This document shows, piece by piece, positions 36,092-44,744 of a DNA stretch of 64,000 bases. Under the pieces are notes generated by a model that was not told where the DNA came from, made no database searches, and was given only the letters and a program-made list of their open reading frames with translations. This stretch comes from Methylacidimicrobium fagopyrum (GTDB lineage Bacteria; Verrucomicrobiota; Verrucomicrobiia; Limisphaerales; UBA11358). Numbering within the stretch: position 1 is the stretch's first letter; each line of letters opens with the position of its first letter. The stretch lies in the NCBI GenBank assembly GCA_026225255.1, contig JAMFSJ010000033.1, positions 186,001-250,000 of the forward strand. The letters are read 5' to 3'. The position numbers and the translations under genes are program-made.

Positions 36092-36826
36092 TCAACGTTT
36101 TGACGGACGCGTGATGCGGACTTCCGGGCGATACATGATTTTTACCAGCAGATCACCTCGACCGCCGCGTGTTTTTGGCAACCCTTCGCCGGGCAAGCGC
36201 ACGATTTCGCCGCGTTCAACATTGCGTGGAATCGTCACGCGTAAATAATTTCCCGTCAAACCGCGCACGGATTCCACACCGCCAAGCGTGGCGCGTTGGT
36301 TGGTGATCTTGAGATCACATCGCAAATCCGAGCCGCGCACTTTGAAGCGAAAATCTGCCTGCGCCTTCACCCGCGCGATAACAAATCCGCCAACGTCAGC
36401 GCGCGGAACTTTAAAACGCGCACCCGGCGCAGTTTGCGGTGGAATTTCGAGCGGATAAATTTCCACTTGGTTCGCATTGCCGGGATCTTTAACGCGCACT
36501 TCCAACGTCGTGCCGCGTAAAAAATCTTCGAGCCGTAAATGCACATCCTGCGAGAGGTTGGGCTGTGATTTTCCACCGCGCGCCTTGGTTGGGCGATTTT
36601 CCGCGGCTTTGAGTTCGGCGTCGTAACTTTCGCGCCGCGCTGGATCACTTAAGCTTTCGTAAGCCGCGTTCAATTCCTGCGTCTGTTTGACGGCGGCGGG
36701 CGAACCCGCGTTGACATCAGGATGATACTGCTTGGCGAGAATCCGGTAAGCCGTTTTGATTTGCGCGTCCGAGCAACGCCGGTCGAGACCGAGCGTCGCA
36801 TAGTGATTAGGAATGGTTGGTTGCAA
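36092..36826 (-). CDS. DnaJ-class co-chaperone, CbpA-like
   Basis: A J-domain protein: HYATLGLDRRCSDAQIKTAY, RILAKQYHPDVN (with the HPD that stimulates DnaK ATPase), ELNAAYESLSDPARRESYDA. After it come a DnaJ-C substrate-binding region (VHLRLEDFLRGTTLEV, LEIPPQTAPGARFKVP) and the final DLLVKIMYR. It has no zinc-finger domain, as in CbpA. The start is uncertain. The longest frame begins with ATG at 36895, but its first ~20 codons (ILWTLGGW) coincide with a dispersed inverted repeat that recurs at 37057. The TTG at 36826 (MQPTIPNHYATLGL) gives the normal distance to the J-domain. Confidence 0.85.
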   Translation of the reverse strand: MQPTIPNHYATLGLDRRCSDAQIKTAYRILAKQYHPDVNAGSPAAVKQTQELNAAYESLSDPARRESYDAELKAAENRPTKARGGKSQPNLSQDVHLRLEDFLRGTTLEVRVKDPGNANQVEIYPLEIPPQTAPGARFKVPRADVGGFVIARVKAQADFRFKVRGSDLRCDLKITNQRATLGGVESVRGLTGNYLRVTIPRNVERGEIVRLPGEGLPKTRGGRGDLLVKIMYRPEVRITRPSKR

Positions 36827-36849
36827 CCAGGGAAGTTTAATGGGGCGAT

Positions 36850-37105
36850 GAAAAAGCTCCAAGCACCAACCTCCAAGCGTCCAGAGAATTTTCAAACTCC
36901 AACAACCAATGTGAGGGCAGGTCGTTTAGTTATTACTGGTGGGCGAACGTCCCCGCCAGTCGGACGTTACCTGAACTGTGATTGCCTCGGCTCACGAGGA
37001 CGTTCGCCCCGCCAGCCATAAAGGCATTCGCATGGTATCGTATTGAAGCTTGATGATTCTCTGGACGCTTGGAGGTTGGACGCTTGGAGCTTTTTATTTC
37101 CCGTT
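36850..37105. repeat. Inverted-repeat element between the divergent dnaJ-like and araC-like genes
   Basis: Arms at 36850-36892 (AAAAAGCTCCAAGC, CCAACCTCCAAGCGTCCAGA) and 37057-37105 are inverted near-copies (GGACGCTTGGAGGTTGGACG). They enclose a smaller palindrome-like pair, GGGCGAACGTCCCCGCC (36940) and GAGGACGTTCGCCCCGCC (36997). The structure is MITE-like. It also creates false N-terminal extensions (ILWTLGGW) on both flanking genes. Confidence 0.7.
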
Positions 37106-37151
37106 TCTCGACTCTGCCGCGCCATTCTGCTTTTCTATCCGCGATAAATTT

Positions 37152-38051
37152 ATGAACCGCAAAACCATTCCCGCGTTTGAGATGAGCCAGGTTGGCCGGG
37201 AATCTTTGCGCCACGAAGGCTTCGTCGTCACCTCGCTCGTCGCTTCCGTGTTGAACGATCCGCGCCGGCTGCGACCGCACTATCACGATTTTTTCCAGAT
37301 GATGCTGCTGCGCGGCAACGGCACGGTGATGCACGATTTTCAGGACGCTTCGATCAGCGGTCTGACAATCTTTTTCCTAAGCCCCGGCCAAGTCCACACG
37401 TTGCGCCCGCGCCGCGATTTCGACGGCATCACGATTTCGTTCACCCAAGGTTTTTTCGACCATCGTGCCGCGCCACCGAGTGCGTTGTTTGAATTGCCGT
37501 TTTTCTTCACCACGGAAATTTCTCCACTGCTGAAAATTCCGCGTGGCGACCAATTTCACATCGGCGAAGCGTTCGCTGAAATTCAACGCGAGTTCAACAC
37601 GGCGGAAACGCACGCGGCGGAAATCGCGCGCGCGTGGTTGCGAATCCTGTTCGCCCGCGTGCTGCGTTTGTTGGAACAAAGCAGTCCAGCGACTAATCCC
37701 TCGCGCCAATCGGTTTTGCTGCGGCAATTTCATCTCGCGGTCGAACGCGGTTTTCGCCAGGAACACGCGCTGGCCGATTACGCGCGCGAACTCGGCGTCA
37801 CCGCGAATCATCTGAACGATGTCGTGCGCGCCGAAACCGGACACTCCGCCGGCAGCATCGTGCGCCAACGCCGCTTGCTCGACGCGCAACGTTTGTTGTC
37901 GCATTCCGACCTCACCGTTTCGGAGATTGGCTACCAAACTGGTTTTCCCGATCCATCGTATTTTGGACGTTTCTTCCGCCGCGAAACCGGCCAGACGCCC
38001 GCCGAGTTCCGGGATGAAATCCGAGAAAAATACCATTCAAAGCCGCGTTAG
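37152..38051 (+). CDS. AraC-family transcriptional regulator
   Basis: A 299-residue regulator with an N-terminal cupin-type sensor domain (HYHDFFQMMLLRGNGTVMHD, FFLSPGQVHTLRPRRDFDG) and a C-terminal pair of helix-turn-helix motifs (HALADYARELGVTANHLNDV, SHSDLTVSEIGYQTGFPDPS, YFGRFFRRETGQTPAEFRDE). It lies 53 nt upstream of a Fsr-like efflux gene on the same strand and probably controls it. The ATG at 37152 (MNRKTIPAFEM) is chosen, since the longer frame from 37050 begins inside a dispersed repeat. Confidence 0.92.
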   Translation: MNRKTIPAFEMSQVGRESLRHEGFVVTSLVASVLNDPRRLRPHYHDFFQMMLLRGNGTVMHDFQDASISGLTIFFLSPGQVHTLRPRRDFDGITISFTQGFFDHRAAPPSALFELPFFFTTEISPLLKIPRGDQFHIGEAFAEIQREFNTAETHAAEIARAWLRILFARVLRLLEQSSPATNPSRQSVLLRQFHLAVERGFRQEHALADYARELGVTANHLNDVVRAETGHSAGSIVRQRRLLDAQRLLSHSDLTVSEIGYQTGFPDPSYFGRFFRRETGQTPAEFRDEIREKYHSKPR

Positions 38052-38104
38052 TGCCGTTCCCTGCATTTGCAGTTCGCACGGGATATTTTATTGTGAACGG
38101 GTCT

Positions 38105-39340
38105 ATGACAACCGTTCAAGTTCAGGAAACGCCCGTTCGTAATGCCAATGCCACCATGACGCATACCACCGTCATGGCGGTATTGTTCGCCATCAGTTTT
38201 TCCCATTTATTAAATGACACAATTCAGGCGTTGCTGCCTTCGATGTATCCGATGCTCCGTGATTCGTTCCATTTGACTTACGCGCAAATCGGCTGGATTA
38301 CCTTCACATTTCAATGCACGGCGTCCGTGTTCCAGCCGCTCGTCGGCTGGGTGACGGATAAAAAGCCAATGCCGCATTCGCTCGCATTCGGCATGGGCTT
38401 GTCGTTCGTTGGTTTGCTCGCGTTTGCGTTTGCCGATAGTTACCCGCTCATTCTCGTCTCGTCGGCGATTGTCGGCTTGGGCTCCGCGATTTTCCATCCT
38501 GAAGCGTCACGCGTGGCGCACATGGCGGCGGGCTCTCGGCGCGGGTTTGCACAATCGTTGTTTCAAGTCGGCGGCAACACCGGCACTTCACTCGGGCCAT
38601 TATTAGTGGCGGCAGTGGTGGTCACCCACGGCCAAAGCGCGGTCGCGTGGTTTTCCGCGCTCGCGTTGATGGGCGTTTTTGTGTTGTGGAAAATTGGCTC
38701 GTGGCAGCGGGCGAATTTCCACCGCGTCAGCCCGAAGAAGAAATCTGCGGCGCAATCCGCGGTGACGTTGCCGCGCAAAAAAGTCATGGCCGCACTCGCC
38801 GTGTTGGTTGCGTTGATCTTTTCCAAATACGTTTATCTCACGAGCATGACGACGTATTACACCTCGTATTTGATCCACCATTTTAACGTGTCGGTGAAAA
38901 CGTCACAGTTATTGCTCTTCGTCTTTTTATTCTCAGTGGCGTTGGGCACGATCATCGGCGGACCCGTCGGCGACCGCATTGGCCGCAAGCGCGTGATCTG
39001 GGCGTCTATCTTAGGCGTCGCGCCGTTCACGTTGGTGTTGCCGCATATGGGTTTGGTGGGAACGGTAGTTTTGACCGTGTTCATCGGCATCATTTTGGCC
39101 TCCGCCTTTTCGGCCATCTTGGTTTACGCCCAAGAACTCGTGCCGGGCAAAGTCGGGATGATTGCCGGATTATTTTTCGGGCTCGCGTTCGGTATCGCTG
39201 GCATCGGCTCGGCGGCCCTCGGCCATTTGGCGGATCTCACGAGCATTGAACACGTTTTCAACCTCTGCGCGTTTTTGCCTTTGATCGGTTTGTTGACGAT
39301 TCTTTTGCCGGATATTGAGCCGCAAAAGAAACACGGTTGA
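38105..39340 (+). CDS. MFS transporter, fosmidomycin-resistance (Fsr) type
   Basis: A 12-helix major facilitator of about 411 residues. SFSHLLNDTIQALLPSMYPM, ITFTFQCTASVFQPLVGWVT, GLGSAIFHPEASRVAHMAAG and SLFQVGGNTGTSLGPLLVAA are highly characteristic of Fsr proteins, which export fosmidomycin and other hydrophobic compounds. GGPVGDRIGRKRVIW is the second-half MFS signature. Its natural substrate is unknown. An in-frame GTG at 38093 is an alternative start. Confidence 0.92.
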   Translation: MTTVQVQETPVRNANATMTHTTVMAVLFAISFSHLLNDTIQALLPSMYPMLRDSFHLTYAQIGWITFTFQCTASVFQPLVGWVTDKKPMPHSLAFGMGLSFVGLLAFAFADSYPLILVSSAIVGLGSAIFHPEASRVAHMAAGSRRGFAQSLFQVGGNTGTSLGPLLVAAVVVTHGQSAVAWFSALALMGVFVLWKIGSWQRANFHRVSPKKKSAAQSAVTLPRKKVMAALAVLVALIFSKYVYLTSMTTYYTSYLIHHFNVSVKTSQLLLFVFLFSVALGTIIGGPVGDRIGRKRVIWASILGVAPFTLVLPHMGLVGTVVLTVFIGIILASAFSAILVYAQELVPGKVGMIAGLFFGLAFGIAGIGSAALGHLADLTSIEHVFNLCAFLPLIGLLTILLPDIEPQKKHG

Positions 39341-39353
39341 ACTTAGGTTGGAG

Positions 39354-39416
39354 AAACAACCAACATCCAAGGTTTGGCAGGCGCCGATTGGTTTGCCAAG
39401 TGGATGTTGGTTGTTT
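39354..39416. repeat. Perfect 16-bp hairpin downstream of the MFS gene
   Basis: AAACAACCAACATCCA (39354-39369) and TGGATGTTGGTTGTTT (39401-39416) are exact complements, enclosing TTGGCA and TGCCAA as an inner stem. No T tract follows, so it is more likely a dispersed hairpin element than a standard terminator. A single arm of the CTCCGTGG family (39450-39475) follows. Confidence 0.8.
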
Positions 39417-39542
39417 GAGGTTGGATGTTTCCCAGTTCCTCCTTTTTCTTCTCTGCGCCTCCGTGGTTTAGCGAAAAATTAAAATTGATTGCTGCAACCA
39501 AACGTGTTTCGTTAGCGTCCATCAATTCACATCCACTCACTT

Positions 39543-40898
39543 ATGAGCAATCCTATTGATCGGCGGCAATTTTTAAAGCAAGCGGGCGTGGCGGGCGTTG
39601 GCCTCGGCATGGCGGGATATTTTAATTCGTTCGCCAAAGCGGATGATTTGGGCGCGCTCAGAACGGGCGCGAATGGTCGCATCACCGCCGCCGTTATCGG
39701 CACGAATGGTCGCGGGCTGGCGCACGTTGAATGTCTCACGAGTTTGCCCGGCGTGGAGATCACGCACATTTGCGATGTGGACACGCGCGCGATTGAAAAA
39801 GGCCTCAAGGAAACCGCCAAAAAACAGCAGAACGTGCCGCAGGGCGTCGGCGATTTCCGCAAAGTGCTGGCGGATAAATCGGTGGATGTCGTGACCATCG
39901 CGACGCCGGATCATTGGCACACGCCGATGGCGATTCTCGCACTGCAGGCGGGCAAACATGTCTATGTGGAAAAACCGTGCAGTCAGAATCCTTATGAAGG
40001 CGAACTACTGTTGCAGGCGGTCAAAAAATATCAGCGGGTCGTGCAGATGGGCGCGCAACGGCGTTCCTCGGCGGCGATGATGCAGATCATTCCTGAAATC
40101 CACGCGGGGCTGATCGGTAAAACCTATTTTGCCAAAGGCTGGTATGTGAATAATCGTGCGACCATCGGCCACGGCAAACCGGCACCGGTTCCGGATTGGT
40201 TGAATTATGATCTCTGGCAAGGTCCCGCGCCGCGTCAGCCTTACCTTGATAATTTGATCCACTACAACTGGCATTGGCGCTGGAAATACGGCACCGGCGA
40301 AGCGCTCAATAACGGCACGCACGAAATGGATGTCGCGCGTTGGGCGCTCGGCGTGACGTGGCCGACGCGTGTTTCGTCGAACGGCGGACGTTACGCATTT
40401 CAAGATGATTGGGAAACGCCGGATACGCAGACGATTTCCTGGGATTTTCCCGAAGGCAAAACGATGAGTTGGGAAGGTCGGAGTTGTAATGATTTTCCAG
40501 TGGAAGGCCGTTCGCGCGGAACGATGATTTATGGCACGGAAGGTTCGGCATTGCTCGATGGCAGCGACTACATCATCTACAACAAGAAGGGCAAAATCGT
40601 CAAACAGGCCAAAGGCACGGAAGTCGTAGATCCGACGAACACCATCAGCGCCAGCGGCGTAGGCATGGATACGGCGCACGTTTCTAACTTCATCGAAACG
40701 GTGCGCGGCAAGGCGCAATTGAACTGTCCGATCATCGAAGGTTATAACAGCGTCAACTTGCTGCATCTGGGCAACATCGCGTGGCGCGTGGGTCGCGAAT
40801 TGCATTGCGATCCGACGAATGGTCACATCTTGAAAGACAGCGATGCGATGAAATTGTGGCGGCGCAAATATGAGTCGGGCTGGGAACCAAAAGTTTGA
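39543..40898 (+). CDS. Tat-exported Gfo/Idh/MocA-family oxidoreductase
   Basis: A 451-residue NAD(P)-dependent oxidoreductase of carbohydrate metabolism. The Tat signal is DRRQFLKQAGVAGVGLG. The Rossmann domain follows (ITAAVIGTNGRGLAHVE, VDVVTIATPDHWH), with the EKP active-site motif in HVYVEKPCSQNP and a C-terminal alpha/beta domain (NGTHEMDVARWALGV, IYGTEGSALLDGS). This Tat-exported subgroup is greatly expanded in Verrucomicrobiota and Planctomycetota. It probably forms an operon with the xylose-isomerase-like gene 30 nt downstream, as in keto-sugar pathways. Confidence 0.93.
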   Translation: MSNPIDRRQFLKQAGVAGVGLGMAGYFNSFAKADDLGALRTGANGRITAAVIGTNGRGLAHVECLTSLPGVEITHICDVDTRAIEKGLKETAKKQQNVPQGVGDFRKVLADKSVDVVTIATPDHWHTPMAILALQAGKHVYVEKPCSQNPYEGELLLQAVKKYQRVVQMGAQRRSSAAMMQIIPEIHAGLIGKTYFAKGWYVNNRATIGHGKPAPVPDWLNYDLWQGPAPRQPYLDNLIHYNWHWRWKYGTGEALNNGTHEMDVARWALGVTWPTRVSSNGGRYAFQDDWETPDTQTISWDFPEGKTMSWEGRSCNDFPVEGRSRGTMIYGTEGSALLDGSDYIIYNKKGKIVKQAKGTEVVDPTNTISASGVGMDTAHVSNFIETVRGKAQLNCPIIEGYNSVNLLHLGNIAWRVGRELHCDPTNGHILKDSDAMKLWRRKYESGWEPKV

Positions 40899-40928
40899 TT
40901 TATCCGTGTATCACGCAAAAAATTTACC

Positions 40929-41798
40929 ATGAAAAAATTATTAGCATTCGTCGCCGGAATTTTGATCGCCAGCAATGTTGGGGCGCAGGTCACCACCAAC
41001 GACACGACTTCCGCTGACAAACTCGGGTGGCAGCTCGCGATTCATTCTTACACGTTCAAGAATTTTTCCATTTTTGACGTGATTGATATGACGGCCAAGC
41101 TTGGTGTGAAATACATGAGCATCTCCGGCAGCGTCATGCTCGACGGCACAAACCATTTCACGACGGTCAATCTCACGGATGCCCAACGCGCGCGCATTGA
41201 TGAAAAATTGAAGGCGGACGGCTTCGGTCATTTCGTCAACACCGGCGTGGTGCAATTGCCCGCCGACGAAGCCAAGTGCCGCCAAGTTTTTGAGTTCGCC
41301 AAAAAGTGGGGCATCGGCATTCTTGTCGCCGAACCGACGCCGGATGCCTTGGATACGGTTGAAAAACTGTGCAAGGAATACAACATCAAGGTCGCCATCC
41401 ATGATCATCCGAAGCCGAATCATTATTGGAATCCTGACGTCGTCCTCGCCGCGATCAAGGGCCGGACGCCGCTGATGGGGGCGTGCGCGGATGTTGGTCA
41501 TTGGATGCGTTCCGGTCTTGACCCGGTGGAGTGTCTGAAAAAATTAGACGGCCATATCATCTGCCTGCACTTCAAAGACCTCAATGAATTTGGCGTCAAG
41601 AGCGCGCACGACGTTCCGTGGGGCACCGGCATCGGCAAAACGAAGGAGCTGATGGCGGAATTGAAACGCCAAAATTTCCACGGTGCCTTCTGTGTTGAAT
41701 ACGAATATCACTGGGATAATTCCAGCCCCGAAATCGCCCAATGCGTGAAGTTCTTCAACCAGACCTGCGATGAACTGGTGGCGGCGGATGCAAAATAA
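40929..41798 (+). CDS. Exported sugar phosphate isomerase/epimerase (TIM barrel)
   Basis: A 289-residue AP-endonuclease-2/xylose-isomerase-like TIM-barrel protein with a signal peptide (KKLLAFVAGILIASNVGAQV). Metal-binding-type motifs are seen along the barrel: AIHSYTFKNFSIFDVID, VAIHDHPKPNHYW, MGACADVGHWMRSGLDPVEC, HIICLHFKDLNEFG and FHGAFCVEYEYHWDNSSPE. It is paired with the Gfo/Idh/MocA oxidoreductase and may isomerise or epimerise its product (for example a 3-keto sugar). The exact substrate is unknown. Confidence 0.9.
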   Translation: MKKLLAFVAGILIASNVGAQVTTNDTTSADKLGWQLAIHSYTFKNFSIFDVIDMTAKLGVKYMSISGSVMLDGTNHFTTVNLTDAQRARIDEKLKADGFGHFVNTGVVQLPADEAKCRQVFEFAKKWGIGILVAEPTPDALDTVEKLCKEYNIKVAIHDHPKPNHYWNPDVVLAAIKGRTPLMGACADVGHWMRSGLDPVECLKKLDGHIICLHFKDLNEFGVKSAHDVPWGTGIGKTKELMAELKRQNFHGAFCVEYEYHWDNSSPEIAQCVKFFNQTCDELVAADAK

Positions 41799-41806
41799 AT
41801 TTGCCG

Positions 41807-41841
41807 TTGACAATTCCTGCTGGTGATACAACTGTATCACC
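41807..41841 (+). promoter_or_regulatory. vapBC promoter/operator dyad
   Basis: A perfect 9-bp inverted repeat GGTGATACA-AC-TGTATCACC (41822-41841) touches the antitoxin ATG at 41842. A consensus -35 TTGACA lies at 41807-41812, but no good -10 hexamer stands out inside the dyad. The position suits autorepression by the antitoxin-toxin complex. Confidence 0.65.
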
Positions 41842-42063
41842 ATGAAAACTGCAACGGTTCGCGAGCTGCGCAACGACTTTGGCCGCTTATCCAAATGGTT
41901 GGATAAAGGGGAAACTGTTTCCATTATGAAACGCGGCAAACCCTTCGCCCGCGTCGTGCCGGAACCGAAGCCGAAAAGTCTGTTGGGCTGCATGGCCGGC
42001 ACAGCAAAAATATCCGCCGATTTCGATGAGCCGCTTGACCTGGAATGGGAGGCCATGAAGTGA
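41842..42063 (+). CDS. Type II antitoxin, Phd/YefM family
   Basis: A 73-residue antitoxin with the Phd/YefM fold at its N-terminus (TVRELRNDFGRLSKWLDKGE, TVSIMKRGKPFARVVPEPK), expected to bind DNA as a dimer. The flexible C-terminus (ISADFDEPLDLEWEAMK) would wrap and inhibit the toxin. Its last codons overlap the start of the PIN toxin gene by 4 nt. Confidence 0.92.
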   Translation: MKTATVRELRNDFGRLSKWLDKGETVSIMKRGKPFARVVPEPKPKSLLGCMAGTAKISADFDEPLDLEWEAMK

Positions 42064-42473
42064 AGTATCTCCTTGATACTTCTGCTTGGTATTTCGGTAT
42101 TGCCGAACCAAAGTCAATTCCACCAGACATTCAAGAAATTCTCAATTCCCATGACATGATGTTCGGATTGTCCGCCATCAGCATCTGGGAGATCGGCAAG
42201 AAACATCAAATCGGAAAAATGGAATTAAAACGGGAACTCGGTGCGTGGCTGAAGGAAGCATTGGGTTTTCACATCAACGTGTTGCCATTGACTCTGGAAA
42301 TCGTTACCGATGCAATGAGCTTGCCAGATTTTCCAAATCGCGACCCCGCCGATGAGTTGATTGTCGCCACTGCCCGCATCCACAAATTAACATTGCTCAC
42401 CACCGATACATTGTTGAAAAATTACCGGCACGCAAAAGTTCAGTATTTTAAACCCGTCGAACCTAAACGATAA
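42060..42473 (+). CDS. vapC: VapC-type PIN-domain toxin
   Basis: A 137-residue ribonuclease toxin. PIN-domain acidic residues can be placed: KYLLDTSAWYFG (Asp), LSAISIWEIGKKHQ (Glu) and FPNRDPADELIVATARIHK (two Asp). VapC enzymes cut tRNA or rRNA when free of antitoxin. The GTG at 42060 overlaps the antitoxin stop (GTGA), giving translational coupling. The frame extends to 42045, but that start would lie deeper in the antitoxin gene. Confidence 0.92.
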   Translation: MKYLLDTSAWYFGIAEPKSIPPDIQEILNSHDMMFGLSAISIWEIGKKHQIGKMELKRELGAWLKEALGFHINVLPLTLEIVTDAMSLPDFPNRDPADELIVATARIHKLTLLTTDTLLKNYRHAKVQYFKPVEPKR

Positions 42474-42480
42474 ACGATTG

Positions 42481-43362
42481 ATGCAAGACCTCATTGCCAA
42501 AGCCGCAACGCTCCTCGAAGCGTTGCCTTACATTCAGAAATTCAGTGGCGAAACGTTCGTCGTGAAATACGGCGGCTCATTCATGGATTCGCCGGACGCC
42601 AGCATCCGCAACGGCGTCGCGCGGGACATCGTTTTTCTGGAAGCGGTGGAGATCAATCCCGTGGTCGTTCACGGCGGCGGCAAGGCGATCACCCGGGCGA
42701 TGGAAAAAGCTGGATTGGTCGCTAATTTTATCCAAGGCCAACGCGTCACGGATGAAGCCACGGTGCAGATCGTGGACGATGTTCTGTCGCGCGAGATCAA
42801 TCCGGAAGTTGTGCGCACGATCAACGCCCTCGGCGGTCAGGCGGTAGGTTTTGCCGGACCGGATATTTTCAAATGCAAAAAACTTTATCTCGATGATAAA
42901 GAAAATCCCGGTCAGAAAATTGACATCGGCTACGTCGGCGAAGTGATCGAGGTGAACGTCGAGCCGCTGAAAGAATGCATCTGGTGCGGTCACACGCCGG
43001 TCATCAGCCCGACTGCGCGTGGCGAAGATGGGAAAATTTACAACTGCAACGCCGATGTCGCCGCTGCGATGTGCGCCATTGCGCTCAACGCCAAACGCCT
43101 TGTCTTCATGAGCGACGTGCCCGGTTTGATGCGTGACTTTAAGGATCCGTCCACGGTCATCGCGCATTTGCAGATCAGCGAGGTTCCCGGCCTCAAAGCG
43201 GCTGGCATCGTGGACAAAGGCATGATTCCGAAAGTAGATAGCGCCGTGGCCGCCATCAAATCCGGCGTGGAAAAAGTTTCCTTCGTGGACGGCCGCGTGC
43301 CGCATTCCGTGATCCTCGAAATTTTTACGGATAAAGGCATCGGCACGGAAGTGGTGCTCTAG
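42481..43362 (+). CDS. argB: Acetylglutamate kinase ArgB
   Basis: ArgB phosphorylates N-acetylglutamate, the second step of arginine synthesis. The 293-residue protein is of normal length and has the amino-acid-kinase motifs FVVKYGGSFMD, PVVVHGGGKAITRAMEKAGL, NALGGQAVGFAG, TPVISPTARGEDG and FMSDVPGLM, plus the C-terminal KSGVEKVSFVDGRVPH. The ATG at 42481 immediately follows a TTG and lies 7 nt after vapC. argD follows after an inverted repeat. Confidence 0.96.
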   Translation: MQDLIAKAATLLEALPYIQKFSGETFVVKYGGSFMDSPDASIRNGVARDIVFLEAVEINPVVVHGGGKAITRAMEKAGLVANFIQGQRVTDEATVQIVDDVLSREINPEVVRTINALGGQAVGFAGPDIFKCKKLYLDDKENPGQKIDIGYVGEVIEVNVEPLKECIWCGHTPVISPTARGEDGKIYNCNADVAAAMCAIALNAKRLVFMSDVPGLMRDFKDPSTVIAHLQISEVPGLKAAGIVDKGMIPKVDSAVAAIKSGVEKVSFVDGRVPHSVILEIFTDKGIGTEVVL

Positions 43363-43369
43363 TTTTCAA

Positions 43370-43435
43370 CCGCACACGAACGCAAAGGACACAAAGAAAT
43401 CATTTTTCTTTCGTGTCCTTTGCGTTCTTTTGTGG
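43370..43435. repeat. Long inverted repeat between argB and argD
   Basis: Arms of about 30 bp: CGCACACGAACGCAAAGGAC then ACAAAGAAA on the left, and TTTCTTTCGTGTCCTTTGCG then TTCTTTTGTGG on the right, separated by TCATT. The hairpin could attenuate or stabilise the argB-argD message. It belongs to the same word family as 11686-11758. Confidence 0.85.
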
Positions 43436-43453
43436 CTAAATCCAAAATTGTAA

Positions 43454-44737
43454 ATGAAAGAAATTGTGCCAACGCCGCCCGCCATTGTGCGGAATGATTA
43501 TGAGTCCATCCGCGAACTGTTCACGCAGAATGTCGTGCCCAGTTACGGACGTTTTGAACTTGTGTTGAGCCACGGCGCGGGCAGTTATGTTTTTGATGTC
43601 GCGGGTCAACGCTATCTGGATCTGGGCGGCGGCATCGCGGTGAATTGTCTGGGCAACGCGCATCCGGGCATCACCGAAGCGCTCGTTGAGCAATCGCAAA
43701 AACTCATCCACACTTCGAATCTGTATTTCACCGCACCGCAAGGGCGCCTCGCAGCGGAACTCGTGAAACGCATCGGCGCGGGCAAAGTTTTTTTCTGCAA
43801 CAGCGGTGCCGAAGCGAACGAAGGACTTTATAAACTGGCGCGGAAATTCGGCCACGACGAAGGCCGGTTTGAAATTTTGACGGCGATTAATTCCTTTCAT
43901 GGCCGCACACTCGCGGGTATCGCCGCGACCGGACAAGATAAAGTTAAGAAAGGTTTTGAACCGATGACGCCGGGTTTTCGGCACATTCCTTACAATGATT
44001 TGGACGCTGCCCGCGCGGCGATTTCGCCCGCGACGGTCGCCATTTTAATCGAAGGTATCCAAGGCGAAGGCGGCGTCACGCCCGCGACGGCAGAATATCT
44101 GCTCGGCTTGCGTGCATTGTGCGATGAGAAAAAAATGCTGCTGCTGATTGACGGCGTGCAATGCGGCCATTATCGCTCGGGAAAATTCCAGAGCTTCCAA
44201 CGGATTTTAGAAAATATTCCCGGCGGCGAAAAATTTCTGCCCGACGGAATTTCCATGGCCAAATCGCTGGGCGGCGGATTTCCGATGGGCGCATTTTGGG
44301 TGCGCGCGCCTTATGCCGATTTATTGAGCGCCGGCACGCACGGCACGACTTATGGCGGCACGCCGCTCGCGTGCGCCGTAGCGTTAAAAATCCTCGATGT
44401 CATTGAAAAAGAAAACCTGCCGGAAAACGCGCGTCAACTCGGCGCGTGGATGAAATCCGAATTGGAGCGGCTCGCCACGACCTATCCAAGTGTGGTCAAA
44501 AACGCGCGCGGCGTCGGTTTCATGCTCGGTTTCGAGCTTGCGGAAAATATTCCAGCCTTCGCTGCGAGCGAAAAACCGGCGGCGATTCAATTCGTCAACC
44601 GGCTGCACGCGGCAGGCGTTTTGACTGTTCCCGCCGGCACGCACATTATTCGTTTGCTGCCCGCGCTGAATTTGAAACCGGCGGAAGTGGGCGAAGGCAT
44701 TGCCAAAATCGAAGCAGTTGTCAAATCACTCGCGTGA
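43454..44737 (+). CDS. argD: Acetylornithine aminotransferase ArgD
   Basis: A class III PLP aminotransferase of 427 residues that makes N-acetylornithine from the semialdehyde. Motifs: YLDLGGGIAVNCLGNAHPGI, VFFCNSGAEANEGLYKLARK, AINSFHGRTLAGIAATGQDK, GIQGEGGVTPATAEYL, LLLIDGVQCG and the PLP lysine in GISMAKSLGGGFPMGAF. It is somewhat longer than the ~400-residue norm because of an insert around FQRILENIPGGEKFLPDG. argB lies upstream and argF three genes downstream. Confidence 0.95.
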   Translation: MKEIVPTPPAIVRNDYESIRELFTQNVVPSYGRFELVLSHGAGSYVFDVAGQRYLDLGGGIAVNCLGNAHPGITEALVEQSQKLIHTSNLYFTAPQGRLAAELVKRIGAGKVFFCNSGAEANEGLYKLARKFGHDEGRFEILTAINSFHGRTLAGIAATGQDKVKKGFEPMTPGFRHIPYNDLDAARAAISPATVAILIEGIQGEGGVTPATAEYLLGLRALCDEKKMLLLIDGVQCGHYRSGKFQSFQRILENIPGGEKFLPDGISMAKSLGGGFPMGAFWVRAPYADLLSAGTHGTTYGGTPLACAVALKILDVIEKENLPENARQLGAWMKSELERLATTYPSVVKNARGVGFMLGFELAENIPAFAASEKPAAIQFVNRLHAAGVLTVPAGTHIIRLLPALNLKPAEVGEGIAKIEAVVKSLA

Positions 44738-44744
44738 CGTCATT

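Noticed and set aside
37050-37151. N-terminal extension of the AraC-like gene
   Set aside because: The extension consists of a dispersed inverted-repeat word (ILWTLGGW) also seen upstream of the dnaJ-like gene.
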